Both the position numbers and the translations under genes were made by a program. A DNA stretch of 64,000 nt from Terribacillus saccharophilus. GTDB lineage: Bacteria; Bacillota; Bacilli; Bacillales; Amphibacillaceae. The first letter of the stretch is position 1; each line of letters starts with the position of its first letter. Under the pieces are notes generated by a model. It had not been told where the DNA came from. It saw only the letters and a list, made by a program, of their open reading frames with translations, and searched no databases. Shown here in pieces: positions 27,232 through 35,263 of this stretch. The stretch spans positions 1-64,000 of the forward strand of contig FOCD01000002.1 in assembly GCA_900110015.1 (NCBI GenBank). Direction: 5' to 3'.

Positions 27232-27260
27232 ATTGTAGCATGGACTATCTTTCTTTGCAA
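27232..27260 (-). promoter_or_regulatory. Promoter of the candidate small RNA
   Basis: TTGCAA (27255-27260), 17-nt spacer, TACAAT (27232-27237) with TGC extension on the reverse strand. It lies downstream of the ribU terminator, so it should drive an independent transcript. Confidence 0.65.
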
Positions 27261-27277
27261 CAACTGTTTTTAGTCAT

Positions 27278-27306
27278 ATAAAAAAGCTCCCTAACCGGGA
27301 GCTTTT
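27278..27306 (-). terminator. ribU terminator
   Basis: Stem AAGCTCCC / GGGAGCTT on the reverse strand followed by six T. Confidence 0.9.
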
Positions 27307-27307
27307 C

Positions 27308-27886
27308 TTATGCTGCAGCTGTTCTTTTTCGCTTCGCGAACCAAGGTTTCAGTTTTGCAAATAGCGGAATGAAAACAATCGCAATAATGATACCTTTCAA
27401 AAGGTTGAAAGGCAGAATACCACCTATGACTGCTATCCATTTCGCATCAGCACTCATTACAGGAGATCCTAAGAAAATGCTATATAATGGCAGAACAACA
27501 AAGTAATTCAGTACACCCATTCCGACAGCCATAGCAACTGTACCTGTAGCCAATCCTGACACGAGTGTTTTTTTGCCTGCTTTAAATTTATGATAAAAAT
27601 ATGCAACTGGCATTACGAAAAGCATGCCTGCCAGGAAATTCGCCACGACGCCTACCGGGTCTCCAGCTCCTGTGAAAATAAGATACAATAAGTTCTTGAT
27701 TGCTTCGACAGCAACACCTGCAAGCGGTGAAAACAGCAGTGCTGCAATCAGTACCGGAATCTCACTGAAGTCTATCTTCAAGTAAGGCGGCAGGAATGGA
27801 AGCGGGAAATTCAACAGCATAAGCACCATGCTGATCGCTCCCAGTAAAGCGAAAGTAATTGATTTTGTTAACTTGGATGAACGCAT
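27308..27886 (-). CDS. ribU: Riboflavin ECF transporter S component
   Basis: A 192-residue membrane protein with about six helices, the substrate-binding S component for riboflavin uptake, which borrows a shared ECF energising module encoded elsewhere. LPFLPPYLKIDFSEIP (about residues 29-44) is typical of RibU/YpaA, as is the basic tail. The FMN riboswitch directly upstream fixes the substrate class. Monocistronic, with terminator. Confidence 0.95.
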   Translation of the reverse strand: MRSSKLTKSITFALLGAISMVLMLLNFPLPFLPPYLKIDFSEIPVLIAALLFSPLAGVAVEAIKNLLYLIFTGAGDPVGVVANFLAGMLFVMPVAYFYHKFKAGKKTLVSGLATGTVAMAVGMGVLNYFVVLPLYSIFLGSPVMSADAKWIAVIGGILPFNLLKGIIIAIVFIPLFAKLKPWFAKRKRTAAA

Positions 27887-27955
27887 AATCGTTCTCCTCC
27901 TTCATCTTGTTTATCGATTCTAACTCTTGATGAAGGGGAAGCAGCCTATCTACGT

Positions 27956-27990
27956 TAAAAAGCCCCGGAGCATTATGCTCTGGGGCTTGG
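27956..27990 (-). terminator. FMN riboswitch terminator
   Basis: AAGCCCC...GGGGCTT stem with inner GAGCATAATGCTC on the reverse strand, followed by T5, between the aptamer and ribU. Confidence 0.9.
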
Positions 27991-28078
27991 AATATACGCA
28001 AATAAGCATGAAGATGTTAAACATACGAACATCGTATGGAAACAAGGATAGCCCGTTCGGCATCCCTCTTCTGCTTCG

Positions 28079-28219
28079 TATCTTCTCCCATCCAGACTTT
28101 CACTGTCGGTCCCGGACTTACACCGGATCAGCCGCAGAACTAAGTTCTGCGGGTCACGGACTTCAGCAGTATTTCCTGCTGTCACCGTCGGTCGGGAATT
28201 GCACCCTGCCCCGAAGATA
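28079..28219 (-). promoter_or_regulatory. FMN riboswitch (RFN element)
   Basis: The reverse strand shows the RFN core: CTTCGGGGCAGGGTG, AATTCCCGACCG, GTGACAGCAGG, GTCCGTGACCCGC, then a variable hairpin, GATCCGGTG and the closing GTCTGGATGGGAGAAGA. FMN binding is expected to stop transcription ahead of ribU. Confidence 0.96.
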
Positions 28220-28280
28220 GAATCGATTTAGTTTTGTTATTATATTATAACTGCTTTTTGTGCATTTGCAACCCTTATGC

Positions 28281-29339
28281 TCACAAGTCCAATGGATTCA
28301 AGCTTTCTTCACCTGTCAGGTTTGTCAGGAATTTTACCAAAAGATCGATTTCCTGCTGAATAACCTGCAGACTGACTGTTTCTACCGGCGAGTGCATATA
28401 GCGAAGCGGCAAAGATACAAGCGCTGTTGATACACCTTTTCCTGAATAGCGCATCTTATCAGCATCAGTACCAGTAGCGCGGGGCGTTAATTCGTATTGC
28501 AGCGACATATCTAGTTCCTTCGCTGCTTGCTCAAGCAAGATATTAGCTTTTCGGTTGATTGGTGCCCCTTTAGCCAGGACAGGACCTCCGTCCAAGCTGA
28601 CATCCACTGCTTTCCGTTTGTTAACACCTGGATGATCGGTTGCAAATGTAACGTCGCAAGCAATTGCTAAATCCGGCTCGAGACCAGCTGCTGCGAAATA
28701 AGCACCACCCATATTTGTTTCTTCATTCACTGTGCTGACTGCATATACACCAACGTTGACTTTCTCTTGCTTAAGCCGGCGGACAACTTCTCCTACGATG
28801 AATGAACCTGTACGGTTATCTAATCCTCGTCCAGTCAAATAACGGTCCATCAACACTGATGGCTGTCGCTGGTAGACGATCAAGTCACCTACTTGCACAT
28901 GTTGTTCCATCTCCTGCTTAGACTTTGCTCCGCAATCAATATACAGATCCGGCAGTTCAAAGTCTCCCTTCACTCCTCCAAGATGCATCGCATTTACACC
29001 AACCACACCTGGAATCGTCTTGTTGTAACCTATAACCTGGACGGTCATACCCAATGCTGCTTTTGCATTAAAGCGGCCCATCTCATCAATTTGCAGGAAA
29101 CCATTCTGATCGATTCCGGTAACGACCATTGCGATTTCATCACAATGTCCAGCAAGAAGAACTTTGAACTCCGCATCTGGATTTACGACCGCAATGGCAT
29201 TACCTGACACATCGGTACGCATTTCATCTGCATACGGAGCGTATTCTTTCATCCACTTTTTCTGTATGTCCATTTCATAGCTGGACGGAGATACCGTCCG
29301 CAGTAATTCCATTAAAAATTCTTGATTATCTAGTTGCAT
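28281..29339 (-). CDS. M42 family metallopeptidase (glutamyl aminopeptidase type)
   Basis: A 352-residue cytosolic aminopeptidase of the M42/TET type. Metal ligands appear in AGHCDEIAM (about residues 64-72), GRGLDNRTG (about 171), NEETNMGGAY (about 206) and a CDV motif; the C-terminal histidine is in YMHSPVET. Such enzymes form dodecameric shells and trim peptides. Homologues exist in B. subtilis (YsdC, YtoP, YhfE); I cannot decide which. Alone in its transcription unit. Confidence 0.92.
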   Translation of the reverse strand: MQLDNQEFLMELLRTVSPSSYEMDIQKKWMKEYAPYADEMRTDVSGNAIAVVNPDAEFKVLLAGHCDEIAMVVTGIDQNGFLQIDEMGRFNAKAALGMTVQVIGYNKTIPGVVGVNAMHLGGVKGDFELPDLYIDCGAKSKQEMEQHVQVGDLIVYQRQPSVLMDRYLTGRGLDNRTGSFIVGEVVRRLKQEKVNVGVYAVSTVNEETNMGGAYFAAAGLEPDLAIACDVTFATDHPGVNKRKAVDVSLDGGPVLAKGAPINRKANILLEQAAKELDMSLQYELTPRATGTDADKMRYSGKGVSTALVSLPLRYMHSPVETVSLQVIQQEIDLLVKFLTNLTGEESLNPLDL

Positions 29340-29397
29340 ATCTATTCCGCCTTTTTATGTAGTCTTCTATCACTGTAGCATAATCAGAGGCTTATTT

Positions 29398-29431
29398 GTT
29401 TAGTTTATCCTACCGCTCGGGTAAACTAAAC
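29398..29431. promoter_or_regulatory. Inverted repeat ahead of the thioredoxin-like gene
   Basis: GTTTAGTTTATCC (29398-29410) and GGGTAAACTAAAC (29419-29431) form a 13-bp dyad with one mismatch and an 8-nt centre, ending just before the RBS. It could be an operator for a dimeric repressor or an mRNA hairpin; no T-run follows. Confidence 0.45.
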
Positions 29432-29450
29432 ATCAGAAAGGATGAGACAC

Positions 29451-30008
29451 ATGACGACATTAAATGAATGGTTCGAAAAAGGAATAAATATCGATGCTTA
29501 TTTGGACTCCATGCAAACACATAAAGAAAATACAATGCATATCTACGATCACTACGAGCTTCCAGCCGACACGGAATTTTTCAACACACTCCGTTCCCAA
29601 AAACTACGTGCTATCGTACTGACAGAAGACTGGTGTGGCGATGCTATGCTAAACCTGCCAATCTTTTATCATATTGCACAGGCCGGAGCTATTGATGTCC
29701 GCATCCTACACCGTGATGAGAACCTGGAGCTGATGGATCAATACCTGACTAACGGGAAAAGCCGTTCCATTCCAATCATCATCTTTATCAACCAAAATGG
29801 CGATGAAGTAGCGAAATGGGGTCCCCGTGCTCCCGAACTACAAGTATATATAGATGAATCCTTCAGCAGTCTGCCCGATAAGGATGCACCCGAATATGAA
29901 GAAAAGCGCAGCCAAATGCTCACTTTTATTACAAAATCCTATCGTGACAATACAGACTTCTGGCAGCGCGTCTATGCAAGCCTGAAAAGAGGCCTTGAAG
30001 AAGCTTAA
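29451..30008 (+). CDS. Thioredoxin-family protein with single active-site cysteine
   Basis: A 185-residue protein with a thioredoxin-like fold: the strand AIVLTEDWCGDAML (about residues 52-65) has WCGD where thioredoxins have WCGPC, so only one active-site Cys exists. SRSIPIIIFIN contains the cis-proline loop and GPRAPEL follows. It may be a monothiol or bacillithiol-related protein. I chose ATG 29451; an ATG at 29442 sits on top of the AGAAAGG site. Monocistronic with terminator. Confidence 0.85.
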   Translation: MTTLNEWFEKGINIDAYLDSMQTHKENTMHIYDHYELPADTEFFNTLRSQKLRAIVLTEDWCGDAMLNLPIFYHIAQAGAIDVRILHRDENLELMDQYLTNGKSRSIPIIIFINQNGDEVAKWGPRAPELQVYIDESFSSLPDKDAPEYEEKRSQMLTFITKSYRDNTDFWQRVYASLKRGLEEA

Positions 30009-30036
30009 AAACATCCATTATGGATGTTTTTTTGTT
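30009..30036 (+). terminator. Terminator of the thioredoxin-like gene
   Basis: AAAACATCCA / TGGATGTTTT stem with long T-run. Confidence 0.85.
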
Positions 30037-30045
30037 TTGCAGATC

Positions 30046-30866
30046 TTACACACGATATTTGTTGCACCTCACAAACTGACGCTCCATCTCTGCTGCCAGC
30101 TTACAGCTAGGACCATATTCGAGCAGCTCATAATACAGCCCTAATTTAGCTAGTTGGTCTGCCCGCTGACAGATTTCCTCCTTATTAGCAACATCATACT
30201 TGCTCAGTACTTGATTTAAGAAATCTGAGCTTATCTGGCTGATTCCTACAAAGTCGATGGCAGGATCACCTACATGCATATCACTAAAATCGATGATTCC
30301 GACCTGAGACGTCGATTTCTCCCACAATATATGCGCCGACCTTAAATCACCATGTACCACAGCCGTACATACTGGCTGCAGTTCAACAAATAATCTCTCC
30401 GTGTGATCAATGACGACAGCAGGTAAATCTGGATAAAAGCTTCTTATTTTTTCATAAAGCGCATCATAATATAATCTGTCTCTTTTTGGCAAGCTGTAAC
30501 TGGCTGCTTCTAGTTGATGGAGATTTGTGAGAAAGGCGCCTAGCTGACTGGCAACAATTTTAAGTGCTACATCCGACATATTTAAAGAAATCGGATCACC
30601 TGATATGTATGGATAAAGCATTGCTTCGTTGCCATCCGGAGTCGTACAGATAGTAAATGTCGGCAGCACAATATTTGTTTTGGACTGCAAATTCTTCAGT
30701 AACTTCTCCTCTTCCCGGTTAACTGTGATAGCTTTTTTGGCACTCGAAATACCCAGCTGTCATTCAATATACACACATCATGATCCCATCCAGTATGGAC
30801 GGCTCTTACTTGTCTGATTGGTTCATGCAAGTGTCCTTCCAGCCATGCTGCCGTCATTTTATCCAT
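30046..30866 (-). pseudogene. Aminoglycoside phosphotransferase-family kinase with -1 frameshift
   Basis: Two reading frames together encode one APH/choline-kinase-like protein of about 273 residues. The first part starts at ATG 30866 behind AGGAGG (MDKMTAAWLEGHL...WVFRVPKK) and stops at 30696. The second (...TNIVLP to the end at 30046) holds the kinase core: VVHGDLRSAHILW (Brenner-type HGD motif) and IDFSDMHVGDPAIDF. The junction is an A-run, AAAAAAG at 30738-30732, read as AAA-AAG in frame; a -1 shift exactly there restores continuity (VPKK-AITVNRE). Either an inactivating one-base deletion, a sequencing error, or a frameshifted gene. The substrate is unknown and need not be an antibiotic. 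Confidence 0.75.
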
Positions 30867-30936
30867 CCCTGTTCCCTCCTGTTCGTTTAAAGCACGTGAA
30901 TATACATATACTAACAAAAAGATGAGGAGGGATAAT

Positions 30937-31938
30937 ATGGTCACACAGTTTCTGCGACGTTTTTATTTCCGCCTTCCTATTTTCATTCGCCTCTTCTCTA
31001 CTGTGCTCGTGGTAATGATATCATTCGGTATCTGTATGCATCATATAGAACCAAAACAATTTCCTACTTATTTTGATGGTATTTGGTGGGCATTCGTGAC
31101 TGCCTCCACTGTAGGCTACGGTGATTTGATTCCTGAAACGCTTTATGGCAAAATCCTTGCCATTGTGCTCATCCTTTCAGGTGCAGGTCTTGTAACCTTT
31201 TATTTGGCTACTATCGCTGCTGGGACTGTTAAGTATACCCAGGATCTTTCAAAGGGACTTACCCAATTCAAAGGGAGCAATCATATTATCATCATCGGCT
31301 GGAATGAGCGGGCCAGGACATTACTTGGAAAGCTGAACGAAAAACACCCGGAACAGTCCGTTGTTTTGATAGATCAGTCATTGACTATGCTCCCCTATCG
31401 AGAACATCCTTTACACTTCATTCGCGGTGATGCATCTGAGGACAAAACTCTGCAAAAAGCGAATATCAAACATGCTAAGACTGCAATCATTACTGCAAAC
31501 GCTGGTAAAAATGAAAAACAGATTGATTATATGACGATTTTGACAACGATTGCCTTGCGCGGCAACAATCCAAATCTTCATATTGTTGCTGAAGTGCTGA
31601 CACATACGCAAAAGGAAAATCTCCGTCGTGCAGGAGCAGATGTCGTCATCCGGTCAAATGATTTTGTAAGTACATTGTTTTTCCACGAAGTGTATCACAA
31701 AGAAAAGAAAAATCACCTAGAACTGCTGCTTCATTTTCTGAAAGAGCAAGAAATCCGAGTCATGTCTTTACCAGATGAACTAGTTGGTAAAAGTTTCTTT
31801 GAAGCTAGTCGTTATTTTGCACGCAAGGAAAAGACCGCGATCGGCTATATGCGCGGAGAAAGCATGGATATGAGCCCAGACTTCCAGGAATCGATGCATC
31901 AGGAGGACTGCATCATCACCTTGCAGCATATCGAATAA
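30937..31938 (+). CDS. yugO: Potassium channel protein with TrkA-N domain (YugO-like)
   Basis: A 333-residue channel subunit: one N-terminal membrane helix (about 17-35), the pore loop with selectivity filter TVGYGD (residues 58-63), a second helix (about 70-92), then an RCK/TrkA-N nucleotide-binding domain starting IIIIGWNERA (about 105). B. subtilis YugO is a potassium channel required for electrical signalling in biofilms. I chose the ATG at 30937 after GAGGAGGG. Head-to-head with the frameshifted kinase gene. The symbol rests on domain layout and the neighbouring pgi and yugI. Confidence 0.9.
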   Translation: MVTQFLRRFYFRLPIFIRLFSTVLVVMISFGICMHHIEPKQFPTYFDGIWWAFVTASTVGYGDLIPETLYGKILAIVLILSGAGLVTFYLATIAAGTVKYTQDLSKGLTQFKGSNHIIIIGWNERARTLLGKLNEKHPEQSVVLIDQSLTMLPYREHPLHFIRGDASEDKTLQKANIKHAKTAIITANAGKNEKQIDYMTILTTIALRGNNPNLHIVAEVLTHTQKENLRRAGADVVIRSNDFVSTLFFHEVYHKEKKNHLELLLHFLKEQEIRVMSLPDELVGKSFFEASRYFARKEKTAIGYMRGESMDMSPDFQESMHQEDCIITLQHIE

Positions 31939-31980
31939 AAAATCCCTTCTGCCAATAAGGCCAGAAGGGATTTTTTATTA
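31937..31980. terminator. Bidirectional terminator between yugO and pgi
   Basis: Stem AAAAATCCCTTCTG...CAGAAGGGATTTTT serving convergent genes. Confidence 0.9.
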
Positions 31981-33324
31981 TAATCTTTTTTCTAGTTTTG
32001 CTTTTTCTTCTTCATATCCAGGCTTGCCAAGCAGAGCAAACATGTTCTTCTTATATGCTTCTACTCCTGGCTGATCAAACGGATTTACACCAAGCAAGTA
32101 TCCGCTGATTGCGCATGCTTTTTCGAAGAAGTATACCAGATACCCGAAGCTGAAAGAATCCAGCGCCGGAACTTCTACGACTAAGTTCGGTACGTTACCG
32201 TCTGTATGAGCAAGCAGTGTACCCTGGAAGGCTTTGTAGTTCACTTGATCAACTGTCTGACCTACAAGATAGTTCAATCCATCAAGGTCTTCCTCTTCCG
32301 CTTCTATGGTCACATCAGATACAGGCTGTTTCACAAGTACGACTGTTTCGAACAAATCGCGGCGGCCTTCCTGTACATATTGACCAAGAGAATGTAAATC
32401 TGTAGAGAAGTTAGCAGACGCCGGGAACAATCCTTTCAAATCCTTCCCTTCACTTTCTCCGAACAATTGCTTCCACCATTCACTGAAATATTGCAATGAC
32501 GGCTCATAGTTCACAAGCAGTTCGATATTCTTGCCTTTGTTATAAAGAACATTACGTATAGCTGCGTATTGATATGCCGGATTCTCCTTCAGATCAGATA
32601 CAGACAGTTCTTCCTGCGCTTTTTGTGCACCTGACATGATGCTGTCGATATCGATACCTGCCGCTGCAATTGGCAATAGCCCCACAGCTGTCAGCACAGA
32701 GAAACGGCCGCCAACATCATCAGGAATGACGAACGACTCGTAGCCTTCTTTGCTTGCGAGTGTTTTCAAAGCGCCTCTTTCTTTATCCGTTGTAGCATAA
32801 ATACGTTTGCGCGCTTCATCAACTCCGTACTTCTCTTCCAGATACTTCTTGAAGATACGGAAGGCTATTGCTGGTTCAGTTGTTGTACCACTTTTAGATA
32901 TAACATTCACACTGACTTCTTTACCCTTAATTGCATCAAGCAGCTGATTCAAATATGGAGCACTGATGCTATTTCCGACAAAGAATACCTGTGGTGCTTT
33001 TCGGTCTTCTTTAGAGAGTACGTTGAAAAAGCTGTGCGTCAGTGCTTCAATTGCCGCACGAGCACCAAGATAAGAGCCGCCGATTCCGACAACGAGTAAA
33101 ACATCTGAATCAGATTTTATTTTTTCTGCTGCCTGCTTGATACGAGCAAATTCTTCTTTGTCGTAATCAGTCGGCAAATCAAGCCAGCCTAGAAAATCAT
33201 TGCCGGCACCTGTTTTATTATGTAATTGTTCATGCGCAGCCTGCACGAGCGGTGCAAGGTAATCCAGTTCCTGCTCCCCGATATATGGTAACGCTTTCTT
33301 ATAATCAAAACCGATGTGTGTCAT
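31978..33324 (-). CDS. pgi: Glucose-6-phosphate isomerase
   Basis: Interconverts glucose-6-phosphate and fructose-6-phosphate. The 448-residue product has [13 protein letters not shown] (about residues 79-91), [12 protein letters not shown] (about 140) and the C-terminal [13 protein letters not shown] signature. I chose the ATG at 33324 ([12 protein letters not shown]), six bases beyond GGAGG; an ATG two codons upstream lies directly on the RBS. Same neighbour order as B. subtilis. Confidence 0.97.
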   Translation of the reverse strand: MTHIGFDYKKALPYIGEQELDYLAPLVQAAHEQLHNKTGAGNDFLGWLDLPTDYDKEEFARIKQAAEKIKSDSDVLLVVGIGGSYLGARAAIEALTHSFFNVLSKEDRKAPQVFFVGNSISAPYLNQLLDAIKGKEVSVNVISKSGTTTEPAIAFRIFKKYLEEKYGVDEARKRIYATTDKERGALKTLASKEGYESFVIPDDVGGRFSVLTAVGLLPIAAAGIDIDSIMSGAQKAQEELSVSDLKENPAYQYAAIRNVLYNKGKNIELLVNYEPSLQYFSEWWKQLFGESEGKDLKGLFPASANFSTDLHSLGQYVQEGRRDLFETVVLVKQPVSDVTIEAEEEDLDGLNYLVGQTVDQVNYKAFQGTLLAHTDGNVPNLVVEVPALDSFSFGYLVYFFEKACAISGYLLGVNPFDQPGVEAYKKNMFALLGKPGYEEEKAKLEKRL

Positions 33325-33469
33325 ATTCATCCTCCTTGAAACTGCTTACTACTGCAACTTTACCGAAACTGGACAAGTAAATCAAGAAATGTTGTAGGAA
33401 TATAATCGGCTAACAAAGGCATGCTAAGAAAGATTTATCATCTCGCTTCATGAAATGGAGGTTATGCAG

Positions 33470-33703
33470 TTGAATATGGTACAGCGTATCGCTCTTGTTC
33501 TTGTCATAATTGGCGCGATCAACTGGGGACTAGTCGGTTTATTCAACTACGACTTGGTTGCAGGTATCTTTGGTAATGGCAGTCAGGCGGCTGCTTTCCC
33601 ACGGATCATCTACAGTCTTGTTGGCTTGGCTGGTCTTGTGTCAATTTCCGCTCTGTTCCTAGAGCGTAAAGAAGTGGAAGAAGCGACAACAACCAAGGCA
33701 TAA
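33470..33703 (+). CDS. yuzA: DUF378 small membrane protein (YuzA-like)
   Basis: A protein of about 77 residues with two membrane helices: LVLVIIGAINWGLVGLF (the GAINWGLVG motif is the DUF378 hallmark) and IIYSLVGLAGLVSISALF, then a charged tail. Function unknown. TTG at 33470 has ideal spacing to GGAGG (33457-33461); ATG 33476 is the alternative. Own terminator shared with yugI. Confidence 0.85.
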   Translation: MNMVQRIALVLVIIGAINWGLVGLFNYDLVAGIFGNGSQAAAFPRIIYSLVGLAGLVSISALFLERKEVEEATTTKA

Positions 33704-33711
33704 ATGGATAA

Positions 33712-33748
33712 ATCAAAAAAAGACCCCCTAATATGGGGGTCTTTCTAA
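33712..33748. terminator. Bidirectional terminator between yuzA and yugI
   Basis: AAAAAGACCCCC / GGGGGTCTTT stem with a 6-nt loop. Confidence 0.88.
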
Positions 33749-34114
33749 TTATTTACCTTCAGTTTGTTTGATCCAATCCTGAAGTTTGTCTTTCAACGTA
33801 TTGAATCCTGCTGGAGCATCCTCAGAAACAGCTTGCTTTTGAACGTTAGCTTGCTGCTGTTTTGCAGGTGCTTCTTCTGTAGCACGGATAGAAAGGGAAT
33901 ATTTACCGCTTTGTTCGTTAATATCAAGGATTTTAACTTTAACTTCATCGCCTACAGATAGGTGTTCATTGATATCTTTTACGAAACCATGAGTCACCTC
34001 AGAAATGTGAACCAAACCTTGAACCTGCTCATCCAATGCAACAAAAGCACCGTAAGGCTGGATTCCTGTTACTTTACCTGTCAATACTTGTCCTGTTTCA
34101 AACTTCTCTGCCAT
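33749..34114 (-). CDS. yugI: S1-domain RNA-binding protein (YugI, general stress protein 13 type)
   Basis: A 121-residue protein with one S1 RNA-binding domain at about residues 7-75 (GQVLTGKVTGIQPYGAFV, GLVHISEV, VKVKILDIN) and a short Gln/Ala-rich linker to a C-terminal helix. The B. subtilis homologue is ribosome associated. The start is the ATG at 34114 (MAEKFETGQVL) after AGGAG; longer in-frame extension is unconserved. Confidence 0.93.
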   Translation of the reverse strand: MAEKFETGQVLTGKVTGIQPYGAFVALDEQVQGLVHISEVTHGFVKDINEHLSVGDEVKVKILDINEQSGKYSLSIRATEEAPAKQQQANVQKQAVSEDAPAGFNTLKDKLQDWIKQTEGK

Positions 34115-34284
34115 ACTAAACAACTCCTGATTTTTTCTACTTTTATACGCAATAAATAATTCTATCACAGTAAGTTGGTTTCGGCAAAAATTTATATATG
34201 TATATTTTTTTTATTAGAATAGGTTTGCTAGTAAGCTTTTTTGGTAATACATAGTTCTGTAAGACTTTCTCGTATTCCCCCTGT

Positions 34285-34321
34285 AGGCAAAGCGATGCGT
34301 ATCGCTTTGCTATTTTTTTTT
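34285..34321 (+). terminator. Orphan terminator ahead of the yugF homologue
   Basis: A perfect 10-bp hairpin GCAAAGCGAT / ATCGCTTTGC with loop GCGT followed by TATTTTTTTTT on the plus strand. No plus-strand ORF exists between 33703 and this site. It may end a small RNA or be the attenuator of a leader in front of the hydrolase gene at 34382. Confidence 0.75.
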
Positions 34322-34381
34322 GCATATAAAGTCCAATATGACTGAAACTAGAACTAATTGCAGGCAAAGGGGCAAGCTAGA

Positions 34382-35194
34382 ATGTCTTACTCGAACCATA
34401 CCTTCTATTACGAAAAAATAGCTATAGATTATCGCATTTATTCTTCATACAGTCATGACAACTCCCGCACAATCCTACTTCTTCACGGTTTCCTTGCCTC
34501 CGGAAGCTGCTTTCACCGTATGATTCCGGAGCTGCGCCGACGTTACCAAGTAGTGACATTAGATTTTCCTCCCTTTGGAAATAGTCAAAAATCAGCTGAA
34601 ATAGCTTTTTCCTATGAGGACTATACCAGTCTTGCTGCATCTCTTCTTGATCATTTACAGATAGAAAAGATAGATATTGGCGGACATTCAATGGGTGGTC
34701 AAATTGCCATGCGCCTCGCTTATAGCTACCCAGATCGTATAAATAAACTGTATCTGTTTGCGCCCTCAAGCTATATGCTGCCGACAGACGCATTCTCAAG
34801 CTTGATCGCTTCGGCAAGCATCTTTCCTGCAATTATGCAGCTTGCTTTCGAAGCCAGCAGTGTAGTCGGTTTCCTGCGCCATCTTGTTGCTGACCCTGAA
34901 AAAGTTACGCTGCGGATGGTAGTTGCGTACAGCATTCCCTTTATGGCCAAGGAACTTTTTCCAAGTCTGGCTCATTTTATTCGATCACGTGGCGGTGATT
35001 TGCCGAATGACAGCCTGCAGCAAATAAAAGCACAAACAATCATTTTCTGGGGAAATGAAGATCCGTTATTGCCTCCATCTATTGGTTATCGACTGCTCGC
35101 CGAGCTGCCCCATGCGACGCTCCATATCCTTCCTGATGCAGGGCATCTTTTACCTGAGGAAACGCCGGAAACAATTGTCTCGTATATACAATGA
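34382..35194 (+). CDS. yugF: Alpha/beta hydrolase (YugF-like)
   Basis: A 270-residue alpha/beta hydrolase: oxyanion segment LLHGFLASGSCF, nucleophile elbow GGHSMGGQ (about residues 95-102), acid in GNEDPL and base histidine in DAGHLLPEE. The substrate is unknown. ATG 34382 (MSYSNHTFYY) follows AAAGGGG. Position between yugI and patB matches B. subtilis yugF. The leader contains an intrinsic terminator. Confidence 0.85.
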   Translation: MSYSNHTFYYEKIAIDYRIYSSYSHDNSRTILLLHGFLASGSCFHRMIPELRRRYQVVTLDFPPFGNSQKSAEIAFSYEDYTSLAASLLDHLQIEKIDIGGHSMGGQIAMRLAYSYPDRINKLYLFAPSSYMLPTDAFSSLIASASIFPAIMQLAFEASSVVGFLRHLVADPEKVTLRMVVAYSIPFMAKELFPSLAHFIRSRGGDLPNDSLQQIKAQTIIFWGNEDPLLPPSIGYRLLAELPHATLHILPDAGHLLPEETPETIVSYIQ

Positions 35195-35263
35195 TCAAGC
35201 CTTTCGCTTTTCGAAGCATTTCTTTATATAATGAAAAAAGAAATGATGAAAGGAGTACGGACT

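Noticed and set aside
30046-30866. Antibiotic resistance gene call for the APH-family kinase
   Set aside because: The fold is shared by many kinases with other substrates, the gene is frameshifted, and there is no mobile context.
34143-34367. Reverse-strand frame of 74 codons upstream of yugI
   Set aside because: AT-rich, overlaps the terminator hairpin, no RBS; most likely non-coding.
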